Of a stretch of 22,416 nucleotides of DNA, positions 6,701 to 14,307 are shown in pieces. A program made the translations under genes and the position numbers. Numbering within the stretch: the first letter of the stretch is position 1; every line of letters begins with the position of its first letter. The DNA comes from Clostridiales bacterium (GTDB lineage Bacteria; Bacillota; Clostridia; Oscillospirales; QAMX01), in contig QAMX01000150.1 in assembly GCA_003149835.1 (NCBI GenBank), forward strand, positions 1 to 22,416, in the 5' to 3' direction. Below the pieces are notes generated by a model that saw only the letters and a list, made by a program, of their open reading frames with translations, did not search any database and was not told the DNA's origin.

Positions 6701-8713
6701 CTATTTTTGCAGGGCGATCCGGTCGATTGTCTTTCCTGAAAGCGTCTGCACGTCGATCTCCACCCGGTCGTCGCTGAACCGCGCCACCGCGCAGGTGACG
6801 TCCGTCTTTCCGCCGCCGTCAAGCCGCTCGTCCTCGCGGTCGCCGAACACATAATCCTGCCAAAAGGCTCGGTCGTTGGCAAAGGCTTTGGGGCCGGAGG
6901 TGCCCATGGTCAGATAGAGAATCCCGTCCTCGGGCGCGACGGCTTTGTCCTCCCATACCGAGGCGCGTACATAGATATGGCTGTGACCGGAAAAGACGAT
7001 ATCTGCGCCGCCCCGCTCTAAGATCGGCGCGAGCGTGCGGCGATACTGCGGTTCCGCGCCCTTTCCCGTATACGGCGAACAGTGCAGCAGCACGATTTTC
7101 CATTTTTGATCGCACCGATTCAGCAGCTCCGCAAGATGCGCGCACTCCCTTTCGTTCAGCTCCGCACAGTCGGCGCAAACGGAGAAAAAACGAAAACCGC
7201 CCACATCAAACCAGTACGTCAGTCCGTCAAGCTCCGGCGCGGAGGAGGCGGGGAGCGCAAACCGCCGCCGGTACGCCGTGAAGCTTCCGGCGTCGTCTCG
7301 CTCATGGTTTCCGGGGGTCGGCGCCAGCGGAAAACGGGCAAAGGCCGGCCCGGCGGCGGAGATTAACTCGCTGAATTCCGCCGCGTCGTCGGCCTCGCAG
7401 ACCATATCGCCGAGGGAAATGAACATCTGCGGCCCGGAAATCCGGGCGGCGGCCGCTTCGAGAATTTGCCGGTAGCGCGCGTAATACGGCGCGTCGCGGC
7501 CGATCTGCGCGTCCGCCAGAATCACGGCGGAAAAACGCTCCGGCGCGGCGGGAAAGGTCCGGAAGGTCGCCGGCGCGCCGCCGTTGAGGCGGTATTCGTA
7601 AAGCGTGTCCGCCTTTAAGCCGGAGAGATAAAATTTGTGGTACAGCACGGGGACGCGAACGTCTCCCTCTGTTTCAAAGCCCTCCGCCCGTGTGGACGGC
7701 GCGAAAAGGAAAGGCGAGGCGGAGCCCGCCTCCCGGTATTCCATCCGGCAGGGCGCGCCGTCCGTCGCGCAGGCGAAGGCGGCCGAACGGTCGGGAGCCG
7801 CCGTGATACAGCGAATCCACCGGGTCGGCGCGGCGCCGATACGGCTGCTGCGGCCAAGCGGCTGCGGCTGCGGCGGGGGCGGCGCAAAAAGGGGATAGGC
7901 CGGCGGGGGCGGCGCGTCCGGCAGGCAGGCCGCCTCCGAAGAGGCGGTGATTTCATAGACGGTCAGCTCGCCCTTGCGCTTCCGGCAGCCGGGCGTGTAG
8001 CGAAGCCGCAGCGCGTCGCAGAGCGCGAGCGGGAGGGTGGCGGTTTCGGGGAGGACAAAGCAAAGCGTCCGCTCGTCCTCAAAGTCGAGATACTGTTCGT
8101 TGAGCGGATATTCGGAGGCGTCGCAGCCGTTATAGAGCCGAAGGGACAGGGCGTTATAAGAGCCGTCGCCTTTCAGGCGGATCAGCACGCGCCGCGGCCG
8201 CGGAATTGAGATCGGCCGCGGCAGGCCGAGCTTGATCACGGCCGTCCGCCCATAGTCGGCGTCCGTGAAGTCGTACGGCAGGCCGAGCGCTTCACCGGCG
8301 GTCAGGCAAAAGCAGATGCCGCCGCGCACACGGTAGGCGGCGGAGCGATCCGCCTCGCCGGGCAGAGGAAAAAGCCTCTGGACATCCGGAGGGCCGCCCG
8401 GTCCGGCGACGTAGACGGGGATGCGCGCGTCCTGTCCGCGGGAGAAGGAAAGCCGTACCACGGCGTAAGCGTTGCAGGCGCAGGACAGAAAGCATTCGCG
8501 GGAAAACGTCAGCGTTTCCCCGCGAATGCGCAGCGCGTCCGCAGGCAGGGCGGCGTCGCCGCCGGCGCTGTGAACCGCCGCGGAGACGAGCGCATTGCCG
8601 CGCAGGCGAACGCGGACGGAGATCTCTTGGGGCGCGGCCGGATCGAAAACGAGGTCGCCGTGAGAGACGAGCGCGTCGCGGTATAAAACGAAAGCGGATC
8701 GGAATTTTTTCAT
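6701..8713 (-). CDS. Multidomain calcineurin-like metallophosphoesterase, paralogue of MPE1 (MPE2)
   Basis: A 670-residue paralogue of MPE1. The same N-terminal domain opens it (residues 1-103, RDALVSHGDLVFDPAAPQEISV against DALFTHGDYVFDRRAPEAISV). A jelly-roll-like domain follows (about 145-255, with LKGDGSYNALSLRLYN). A proline-rich linker at 266-286 replaces the extra MPE1 domain. An Fn3/PAP-N-like segment is at about 295-388, and the phosphoesterase domain at about 393-615. Metal motifs are D401-x-Q403 (MPE1 has D-x-H), GD436, GNHE 468-471, H544 in LLHCSPY, and H577-x-H579 in SGHSH. No signal peptide is visible. The start was set at 8713 because GGGAGGA lies just upstream. The frame is open 69 codons further, but that Arg-rich extension has no counterpart in MPE1 and spans the promoter. 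Convergent with the solute-binding protein gene. Substrate unknown. Confidence 0.87.
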   Translation of the reverse strand: MKKFRSAFVLYRDALVSHGDLVFDPAAPQEISVRVRLRGNALVSAAVHSAGGDAALPADALRIRGETLTFSRECFLSCACNAYAVVRLSFSRGQDARIPVYVAGPGGPPDVQRLFPLPGEADRSAAYRVRGGICFCLTAGEALGLPYDFTDADYGRTAVIKLGLPRPISIPRPRRVLIRLKGDGSYNALSLRLYNGCDASEYPLNEQYLDFEDERTLCFVLPETATLPLALCDALRLRYTPGCRKRKGELTVYEITASSEAACLPDAPPPPAYPLFAPPPPQPQPLGRSSRIGAAPTRWIRCITAAPDRSAAFACATDGAPCRMEYREAGSASPFLFAPSTRAEGFETEGDVRVPVLYHKFYLSGLKADTLYEYRLNGGAPATFRTFPAAPERFSAVILADAQIGRDAPYYARYRQILEAAAARISGPQMFISLGDMVCEADDAAEFSELISAAGPAFARFPLAPTPGNHERDDAGSFTAYRRRFALPASSAPELDGLTYWFDVGGFRFFSVCADCAELNERECAHLAELLNRCDQKWKIVLLHCSPYTGKGAEPQYRRTLAPILERGGADIVFSGHSHIYVRASVWEDKAVAPEDGILYLTMGTSGPKAFANDRAFWQDYVFGDREDERLDGGGKTDVTCAVARFSDDRVEIDVQTLSGKTIDRIALQK

Positions 8714-8775
8714 GCTTCCTCCCGTATGTATGGATGGTGATGGACAATGCCGGCGGAAAGACCGGGGCAAGACAG

Positions 8776-8809
8776 CGCCGGACCGCCGTTTTGCGGCGGA
8801 CAGCCGGCG
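8776..8809 (-). other. Stem-loop in the MPE2 leader
   Basis: Two nested perfect stems form in the 5' leader: CGCCGG/CCGGCG outside (8776-8781 with 8804-8809) and CCGCCG/CGGCGG inside (8783-8788 with 8794-8799), with a 5-base loop. No T-run follows, so it is not a terminator. It could influence mRNA stability, or be no more than G+C-rich structure. Confidence 0.5.
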
Positions 8810-8843
8810 TGTACGCCGTATGCGGACTGACAAGGCGGTCATC

Positions 8844-8872
8844 ATTATATCATATCTCCGTCTATCCCGCAA
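8844..8872 (-). promoter_or_regulatory. Extended -10 promoter for MPE2
   Basis: On the minus strand, TTGCGG (8867-8872), a 17-bp spacer and a perfect TATAAT (8844-8849) preceded by TGA give an extended -10 promoter. It leaves a leader of about 125 bases before the ATG at 8713. Confidence 0.65.
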
Positions 8873-8897
8873 ACCGGCAATTTTTCTTTTTGCCAAT

Positions 8898-8926
8898 GAA
8901 TATCCGCAGAGGCGCGTCAATATAAT
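8898..8926 (+). promoter_or_regulatory. Sigma-E-like (mother-cell) promoter for sipL-spoIVA
   Basis: GAATATC (8898-8904) matches 6 of 7 positions of the sigma-E -35 element as I recall it (KMATATT). After a 14-bp spacer, AATATAAT (8919-8926) matches 6 of 8 of the -10 (CATACAAT). spoIVA is a known member of the sigma-E regulon in other spore formers, so position and spacing fit. A sigma-A reading of the same TATAAT lacks a good -35 box. Confidence 0.62.
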
Positions 8927-8965
8927 CTAACAAGGACAGAGTAGGTTGAAAGGGTGAAAAATTAT

Positions 8966-10513
8966 ATGGAACTGAATTTGAAACGCGAGTCTGTCAGAGA
9001 TACGGCAACCATTGTCCGCCTCAGCGCGGTATCGGAGGAAAGCGGAGACGTCGTCGTCCCTGACAGCCTACCCGACATCATTCGGATTGTCGAGACGGAC
9101 GCGCACATTGAACTGAAAAACCGCGAAACCAGGGGCGGCAAGCTGTATGCGGAGGCGGTGGCCCATGTCAGCGCAATTTACGTCCCTGAAACAGGCGGCG
9201 GGCTCTGTCGCCTGGCCGTCTCTCTGCCGCTGGCGACGACGTTTGACCTTGAAGGCGTTGCCGACGCCGCTCCGCAGACGACGCTGCGCGCCGAGCTGCT
9301 CAACGCGGTCGCGCGCGAGCTGAACCCGAGGAAAATATCGGTCAAAGCGGTGTGCAACTTTACATGCGCGGTTTTTGAAAGCCGCGAGCCGACGCTGTGC
9401 ACCGGTCTGGAAGACGGCGGCGCGGCGGAAATCAAGACCGAAAGCCGCCATGTACACCTGACGAGCGGCGTCTATGAAAAGCTGCTCTCGGTTTCTGACT
9501 CAACGGAGCTGGCCGCAGCCGCGGCCGACTGCTCGGAGATTCTGAAATATGACACGGAAATCCGTACCACGGACTGCAAACAGATTAAAAACAAGGTGAT
9601 CCTGAAAGGCGAGGTCGCCGTGTCCCTGCTGACGCTCGGCAGCGGCGAGGAGAAGACCGTTAAAAATACCGAAGCGGTCATCCCGTTTGCGGGCGTCGTC
9701 GATTGCGACGGCGTCACCGAGGAGACGGCGGTCGATCTCTCGTACCAGATCGCGGACTGCGAGCTGAACATCGTCACGGAGAGCGGAACCAACCGCCCGC
9801 TGCTGGCGGCAAAGATGAATCTGCTGGTCGGCGTCGAGGCGTGGGAAGAGCGCGAGATCTGCTATATCTCCGACGCATACAGCGTCTCCTGTCCGATGGA
9901 ATGCGAGACGGAAGCGCTCAAATTCCGCGCAGCGGGCCGGCCGGTCGATATCCGCCAGGCGAGGCGTGAGACGATTGCGAGCGGCGTTACCATTAAAAGC
10001 GTCTATATGTGCAGCGTGTCCGCTGAAAACGGCGCTTACCACCAGACGGAAACAGGCTGGGAGGCCGCGGCGGACGTCAAGATCAAGCTGATTTTAGAGG
10101 CGGAGGACGGAGGCGTCTACTCTCTGGTGAAAAACGTCGCGGTGTCCGCTCCGGCGGACGGCGGCGCCTTTGAGGTCGGGGCGCTGACGGTTACGGACAA
10201 GAGCTTCCACATCAGCGGCAACGAGGACGTAGAGATTCGCTTCACCGCCGTGTTCCACCTGCTGCCGGCCGGCGGCGAGACGTTTACACAGATCAGCGCG
10301 ATGCGGCTGCTGGAACCGGAAACGAAGAACAAACGCCAGCCGTCGCTGACGCTTTGCTACGCGGGAGCGGGGGAGAGCTTCTGGCAGCTCGGCAAGCGTC
10401 TCAGCGCGACGGTTGCGGATATTCAGACGGCGAACGGCCTGAGCGGCGAATTCCCGCCCGACGGGAAACTGCTGCTCGTCCCGCGCCGGTCTCAGACAGA
10501 AGGGAGGCTGTAA
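8966..10513 (+). CDS. sipL: SipL-like spore morphogenesis protein (DUF3794 repeats plus C-terminal LysM)
   Basis: About 515 residues. The N-terminus (MELNLKRESVRD, then VVVPDSLPDIIRIVETDAHI) and a similar later stretch (ETAVDLSYQIADCELNIV) are typical of DUF3794/SPOCS-type repeats. The last 50 residues form a LysM domain (SLTLCYAGAGESFWQLGKRL, then IQTANGLSG and LLVPRR). In Clostridioides difficile, SipL has this architecture and binds SpoIVA through its LysM region during coat assembly around the forespore. Here the spoIVA gene follows after 3 bases, which strongly supports the assignment. The start was taken as ATG 8966, with GAAAGGGTGA ending about 9 bases upstream. GTG 8954 in the same frame is a possible alternative that adds four residues. 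No signal peptide is seen, as expected for a mother-cell cytoplasmic protein. Confidence 0.88.
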   Translation: MELNLKRESVRDTATIVRLSAVSEESGDVVVPDSLPDIIRIVETDAHIELKNRETRGGKLYAEAVAHVSAIYVPETGGGLCRLAVSLPLATTFDLEGVADAAPQTTLRAELLNAVARELNPRKISVKAVCNFTCAVFESREPTLCTGLEDGGAAEIKTESRHVHLTSGVYEKLLSVSDSTELAAAAADCSEILKYDTEIRTTDCKQIKNKVILKGEVAVSLLTLGSGEEKTVKNTEAVIPFAGVVDCDGVTEETAVDLSYQIADCELNIVTESGTNRPLLAAKMNLLVGVEAWEEREICYISDAYSVSCPMECETEALKFRAAGRPVDIRQARRETIASGVTIKSVYMCSVSAENGAYHQTETGWEAAADVKIKLILEAEDGGVYSLVKNVAVSAPADGGAFEVGALTVTDKSFHISGNEDVEIRFTAVFHLLPAGGETFTQISAMRLLEPETKNKRQPSLTLCYAGAGESFWQLGKRLSATVADIQTANGLSGEFPPDGKLLLVPRRSQTEGRL

Positions 10514-10516
10514 GGA

Positions 10517-11992
10517 ATGGATATGCAGAATCTGTATGCCGACATCAGCGAGCGGACGGGAGGAAGCATCTACATAGGCGTGGTCGGTCCTGTCCGGACG
10601 GGCAAATCGACGTTTATCAAGCGATTCATGAATACGTTTGTCATTCCGAACATCGACAACGAGCACCAGCGCGCCCGCGCGCTCGACGAGCTTCCGCAGA
10701 GCGGAGCGGGACGGACGGTGATGACCGCCGAGCCGAAGTTCATTCCCGAAGACGCTGCGGAGGTCAAATTCGGCGACGTGGCCGCGAACGTGCGCATGGT
10801 CGACTGCGTCGGCTACATGGTGCCGAGCGCGCTCGGACAGTTCGAGGATGAGCTGCCGCGCATGGTCAGCACGCCGTGGTTCGACCACGAAATCCCGATG
10901 ACCGAGGCCGCCGAGATCGGCACCAAGAAGGTCATCTCCGATCACGCGACGATCGGCGTCATGGTCACGACCGACGGATCGATTACCGAGATTCCGCGGG
11001 AGGAATACGCCGAGGCGGAGGAGCGCGTCATCAAAGAGCTGAAAGCGACGGAAAAGCCGTTTGTCATCGTCGTCAACTCGCGCCGGCCGGACAGCGCCGA
11101 GGCGAAAGCGATCGCCGCCTCGCTGAGCGAGCAATACGACGTGTCGGCCGTGACGGCGGACGTCATGCAGATGGAAGAGGGGACGATCGAGGAGATTCTT
11201 TCGCGCGTCCTGTATGAGTTCCCGCTCCGTACCGTCGACGTGTTCATGCCCGACTGGTGCGCGTCGGTGGCCTCGACGCACTGGCTGAAAGAAAAGATCT
11301 TTAAGGGCGCGGCCGAGGCGGCCGAGGGAATGCGCAGGGTGCGCGACGTCGCGGCCCTCAAACAGTCGCTGGCGGCGATCGAATGCGTCGCGGATTGCGA
11401 CTGCTCCAACATCCATTTAGGCGAGGGGACGGCCGAGATCGAGATCGATATCCCGCGCTCGGTATTTTACCGGATCGTCAACGAACAGACCGGCTTTGAG
11501 CTGTCGGGAGACGAGGCGCTGCTGCCGCTGCTTGAAGAGCTGGCCGCGACAAAGACGGCCTATGAGCGCTTCCGCACGGCCATCGAAGAGGTCGACCGCA
11601 AGGGCTACGGGATCGTCACGCCGGGCATCGAGGAGCTGACGCTGGAAATGCCGGAGCTTGTCAAACAGGGCAGCCAGTTCGGCGTCAAGCTGACCGCGTC
11701 CGCGCCGTCCATCCATATGATGAAAGCTGATATCAAAACGACGATTTCCCCGACGGTCGGCAGCGAAAAGCAGTCCGAAGAGCTGGTCGAATACCTGCTG
11801 CAAGAGTTCGAAGGAGAAGAATCGAAGATCTGGGAATCCAATATCTTCGGAAAATCTCTGCACGAGCTGGTCAACGAGGGGCTGTCGAGCAAGCTCAACC
11901 ATATGCCGGAGGCCGCGCGCGGAAAACTGCGCGAAACCTTGGAGCGCATCATCAACGAGGGCAGCTCGGGGCTGATCTGCATCATTCTGTAA
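10517..11992 (+). CDS. spoIVA: Stage IV sporulation protein A (coat morphogenetic ATPase)
   Basis: A 491-residue protein, almost identical in length to Bacillus subtilis SpoIVA (492). The N-terminus DISERTGGSIYIGVVGPVRTGK contains the Walker A motif at 24-31 (GPVRTGKS). It is followed by DELPQSGAGRTVMTAEPKFIP and by VRMVDCVGYMV, the Walker B-like region. The end, SSGLICIIL, is the conserved SpoIVA C-terminus. The protein hydrolyses ATP to polymerise into the basement layer of the spore coat on the mother-cell face of the outer forespore membrane. It is translationally close to sipL: the sipL stop and this ATG are 3 bases apart, and GGGAGG at 10502-10507 is inside the end of sipL. A second in-frame ATG two codons later is possible. 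Expected control is by sigma-E through the promoter at 8898-8926. Confidence 0.97.
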   Translation: MDMQNLYADISERTGGSIYIGVVGPVRTGKSTFIKRFMNTFVIPNIDNEHQRARALDELPQSGAGRTVMTAEPKFIPEDAAEVKFGDVAANVRMVDCVGYMVPSALGQFEDELPRMVSTPWFDHEIPMTEAAEIGTKKVISDHATIGVMVTTDGSITEIPREEYAEAEERVIKELKATEKPFVIVVNSRRPDSAEAKAIAASLSEQYDVSAVTADVMQMEEGTIEEILSRVLYEFPLRTVDVFMPDWCASVASTHWLKEKIFKGAAEAAEGMRRVRDVAALKQSLAAIECVADCDCSNIHLGEGTAEIEIDIPRSVFYRIVNEQTGFELSGDEALLPLLEELAATKTAYERFRTAIEEVDRKGYGIVTPGIEELTLEMPELVKQGSQFGVKLTASAPSIHMMKADIKTTISPTVGSEKQSEELVEYLLQEFEGEESKIWESNIFGKSLHELVNEGLSSKLNHMPEAARGKLRETLERIINEGSSGLICIIL

Positions 11993-12009
11993 CGCATCGC
12001 CCCACCGGC

Positions 12010-12060
12010 AAAAAAACGGCCGCAGGAGCTGAAAACTCCTGCGGCCGTCTGCTGTTTTTT
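12010..12060. terminator. Bidirectional intrinsic terminator after spoIVA
   Basis: A perfect 13-bp stem pairs 12016-12028 (ACGGCCGCAGGAG) with 12036-12048 around a 7-base loop. TTTTTT follows at 12055-12060, and an A-run precedes it at 12010-12016. It can therefore also stop the minus-strand hydrolase transcript arriving from 12139. Confidence 0.88.
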
Positions 12061-12138
12061 CTGCGCTTCGGCCGCACGGAGACAGAGAAACGCACAGCGG
12101 CAGAAAGCTGTGCGCGACCTGAGCGCGCCGGGAGCGTT

Positions 12139-13029
12139 TTATAGCCCGCTCAGCCGTTCCACAAGAAAGCGGCGGATGGCCTCAAAATCCTTTTTCGCCT
12201 CCGGCACGCCGTAGAGCACATAGCCGTGCCACATGTCCGGCGCGACGGTGAGCTTGCTCCGGCAGCCGCAAGCGGTCAGCTTGCGATGGAGCTGTACGGC
12301 GTCGTCAAGCATGATCTCGTCGCCGCCGACAAAGAGAAGCGACGGGGGAAAGCCCGTCAGATCTCCGAAAAGCGGGGACACAAGGGGATTTTCCGGCTCA
12401 ACGGTATAGTGTTCCGCGTAATAGCGGAGCCGCGCTTCGAGCATGGTCGGGTCTTTTTCCCGATTTTTCTGATACGATTTCCCGGAAGCGGTGAGGTCGC
12501 TCCACGGCGAAACCGCGATCAGGCCGCCCGGCAGCGGCAGGCCAAGCTCCCGCAGCTTCATCGCCAGCGCATAGATCAGGCCGCCGCCGGAGGATTCTCC
12601 GCAGAGAAGGATCCGGTCGCCCGAATAGCCGATGTCCAGCAGATACCGGTACGCGGTCAGCGCATCCTCCAAAGCGGCCGGAAACGGGTGCTCCGGCGCG
12701 AGGCGGTAAGCGGCGCAGAAAACGCGCACAGCGTTTTTGGCCGCCAGCACCGAGCCGAAGCCGCGCGCATAGTCGATGTCGCCGGCGACATATCCGCCGC
12801 CGTGCAGATATAAAATGACGCCGTCGAGGGATGGATTGCCGGGGGCGATCCATTCGCCGAGAAAACGCCGGAAAACCACCGGCGCATAGCAGAGCTTGGA
12901 ACGGTGCCTGCCCGCCATCAGCTTGCCGAGCTTTTCCTGTCCGGCGCGCACCGTCTCAATGCTGCATCCGTTTAGAAAGGGTTTGAAAAAGGCGAGCTGT
13001 GAGCGCAGAAGCGTTGTTGAAAGGGTCAT
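12139..13029 (-). CDS. Alpha/beta hydrolase, hormone-sensitive-lipase (family IV) esterase
   Basis: A 296-residue protein of the Abhydrolase_3/HSL group, which hydrolyses short-chain esters or related substrates in the cytoplasm. The oxyanion motif HGGGY is at 76-80 and the nucleophile elbow GESSGG at 144-149 (Ser146). The probable catalytic Asp is D237 in GGDEIMLDD and the His is H268 in DMWHGY. YRLAPEHPFPAALEDA near 108-123 is a strong family hallmark. The start is ATG at 13029, with AAAGGCGG about 9 bases upstream. The frame is open 37 codons further, but that stretch is Arg-rich and lacks a ribosome site. It stands alone between the spoIVA terminator and the divergent hydrogenase promoter. 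The natural substrate cannot be told from sequence. Confidence 0.92.
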   Translation of the reverse strand: MTLSTTLLRSQLAFFKPFLNGCSIETVRAGQEKLGKLMAGRHRSKLCYAPVVFRRFLGEWIAPGNPSLDGVILYLHGGGYVAGDIDYARGFGSVLAAKNAVRVFCAAYRLAPEHPFPAALEDALTAYRYLLDIGYSGDRILLCGESSGGGLIYALAMKLRELGLPLPGGLIAVSPWSDLTASGKSYQKNREKDPTMLEARLRYYAEHYTVEPENPLVSPLFGDLTGFPPSLLFVGGDEIMLDDAVQLHRKLTACGCRSKLTVAPDMWHGYVLYGVPEAKKDFEAIRRFLVERLSGL

Positions 13030-13206
13030 TCTGTTCCGCCTTTCCGGTTGGAATTGTGTGTGACCGCCCCGGACGAACGTTTGACGACGAAGCCGCCGGC
13101 TGGACCGGTCAAAGCGAAGCGCCGGTTCTTTTACGGTCAACCGGCAGAAGCCGGCACAGTGTGCGGCGGACAGGGCGGTCCCGCCCTCGTACCGCGCTTG
13201 ATTTAT

Positions 13207-13215
13207 ATTATACCA
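13207..13215 (-). promoter_or_regulatory. Extended -10 element, probable promoter of the esterase gene
   Basis: On the minus strand, TGG followed directly by a perfect TATAAT (13207-13212) forms an extended -10 element. No good -35 lies at 16-18 bp, which extended -10 promoters tolerate. The implied leader to the ATG at 13029 is long. Confidence 0.5.
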
Positions 13216-13291
13216 TAAAATGTCAGAGATCGAGAGGCGCGTGAAAAAAATTGACGCGGGTGCGGAGGGACAAAATGCCGAAATTTGTGTA

Positions 13292-13320
13292 TTTACATCG
13301 CGCGCATAAAGTAGTATAAT
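13292..13320 (+). promoter_or_regulatory. Sigma-70-type promoter of the hydrogenase locus
   Basis: TTTACA (13292-13297), a 17-bp spacer and a perfect TATAAT (13315-13320) lie about 55 bases upstream of the first gene of the locus. This is the best consensus promoter in the window. Confidence 0.85.
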
Positions 13321-13373
13321 AAAGAGAATTCAGGAATCATGACGATTTTTCATATGACGGGAGATTAACGGGT

Positions 13374-13730
13374 ATGACGATCAAAAAAGCGGCCGAACTT
13401 CTGGACGCGGAGATCATCTGCGGAGAAGAGCGGAAAGACGAGGAGATCGATTCCGCGTGCGGCGCGGATATGATGAGCGACGTTCTGGCGTTTGTAAAGG
13501 ACCATTCGCTTCTGCTGACCGGTCTGGTCAACATGCAGGTGGTGCGGACGGCGGAGATGATGGACATGCGCTGCATCGCGTTTGTCCGCGGCAAGGAGCC
13601 GTCGCAGGAGATCATTGACCTCGCGGCTGAAACGGGGATCGTGCTGATGAAAACCGCCTATCGAATGTATACCGCCTGCGGTATCCTGTATGAGGCGGGA
13701 TTGCGTTCCGAGGGATGTGATCGGGTATGA
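13374..13730 (+). CDS. DRTGG-domain protein, first copy
   Basis: A 118-residue, single-domain protein. The core (DMMSDVLAFV, LLLTGLVNMQVVRTAEMMDMRCIAFV, GIVLMKTAYRMYTACGILYEAGL) resembles the DRTGG domain. That domain is found in HPr kinase N-termini and phosphotransacetylase-associated proteins, and stand-alone copies commonly accompany clostridial [FeFe]-hydrogenase loci. Biochemical function is unknown; it is probably a small-molecule-binding or partner-binding module. It is the first gene after the promoter at 13292-13320. The stop overlaps the next ATG in an ATGA arrangement at 13727-13730, indicating translational coupling to the ATPase. A second, diverged DRTGG gene occurs at 15647. 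Confidence 0.8.
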   Translation: MTIKKAAELLDAEIICGEERKDEEIDSACGADMMSDVLAFVKDHSLLLTGLVNMQVVRTAEMMDMRCIAFVRGKEPSQEIIDLAAETGIVLMKTAYRMYTACGILYEAGLRSEGCDRV

Positions 13731-14155
13731 GCGATCCGATCCGATACGTCTTTACAGTCGACGGGGACGATTTTATGTCCGCAGGGACGGCCTCTGCCGA
13801 TGTGAAACGGATTCTTCGGCAGCTCGGCTTTGACAGCGAGGTCATCCGACGCACGGCTATCGCCATGTATGAGGGCGAGATCAACATGGTCATCCATGCG
13901 CACGGCGGCGAGGCGGAAGTCGAAATCAGCGACGGCGAAATCAATATCGTCTTGCGGGACAAAGGCCCGGGCATTGAGAATATCGAGCTCGCCATGTCCG
14001 AGGGGTTTTCCACGGCGCAGGATCAGATTCGCGCCCTGGGCTTCGGCGCCGGCATGGGCCTGCCGAACATGAAGAAATACTCCGATGAGATGCGTATTGA
14101 AACCGAGCTCGGCGTCGGCACGACAGTTTATATGAAGGTATTGGCAAAGAAATAA
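13727..14155 (+). CDS. RsbW-like GHKL ATPase (anti-sigma factor/serine kinase type)
   Basis: A 142-residue protein that is essentially one HATPase_c domain. The N-box is around 49-60 (EGEINMVIHAHGG), the G1 box is DKGPGI (78-83) and the G2 box GFGAGMGLPNM (105-115), ending with ETELGVGTTVYM. Stand-alone domains of this kind in RsbW/SpoIIAB are serine kinases that bind anti-anti-sigma partners. No STAS partner or PP2C phosphatase is encoded nearby, so the target is unknown. Its coupling by ATGA overlap to the DRTGG gene, and its position before the HydS-like gene, suggest one signalling unit. It is followed by a 152-base gap that holds no convincing gene before the next start. Confidence 0.87.
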   Translation: MSDPIRYVFTVDGDDFMSAGTASADVKRILRQLGFDSEVIRRTAIAMYEGEINMVIHAHGGEAEVEISDGEINIVLRDKGPGIENIELAMSEGFSTAQDQIRALGFGAGMGLPNMKKYSDEMRIETELGVGTTVYMKVLAKK

Positions 14156-14307
14156 AGAGGAGGCGCAAAGCGCAGGGGAGTTTCATGCGCTCAGACGTCT
14201 CCGGGCGCGGCGGGAAACGGCTCGGGCCCGACGCCTGCGGCTGAGTGCGGAAAAGGCCGTGCCGCTTGCCGGGAGAAGCGCCCGCGCGTATCACAGGAGG
14301 TGGAGAC

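Larger units (their letters stand above)
13030..13373. other. Divergent intergenic region between the esterase and the hydrogenase locus
   Basis: This 344-base gap holds two outward promoters. The minus-strand one is at 13207-13215 and gives a long G+C-rich leader of about 170 bases. The plus-strand one is at 13292-13320. Apart from the promoters I see no convincing gene, riboswitch or long repeat in it. Confidence 0.7.

Noticed and set aside
8743..8833. Copies of the TTGTC operator core on the minus strand in the MPE2 leader (8743-8747 and 8829-8833)
   Set aside because: The two cores are 86 bp apart, not in the 21-bp phase, lie downstream of the promoter, and lack the full GCATGTTGTC.
8714..8920. 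N-terminal extension of MPE2 by 69 codons
   Set aside because: It crosses the -10 of the promoter and the leader hairpin, is Arg-rich, and has no counterpart in MPE1; GGGAGGA before 8713 marks the real start.
13030..13140. N-terminal extension of the esterase by 37 codons
   Set aside because: There is no ribosome site and the composition is Arg/Gln-rich; the ATG at 13029 follows AAAGGCGG.
14156..14307. Possible small gene (19 codons from 14184) in the gap before the HydS-like gene
   Set aside because: Although a purine-rich stretch precedes it, the peptide is very short, G+C-driven and without similarity to anything I recognise.
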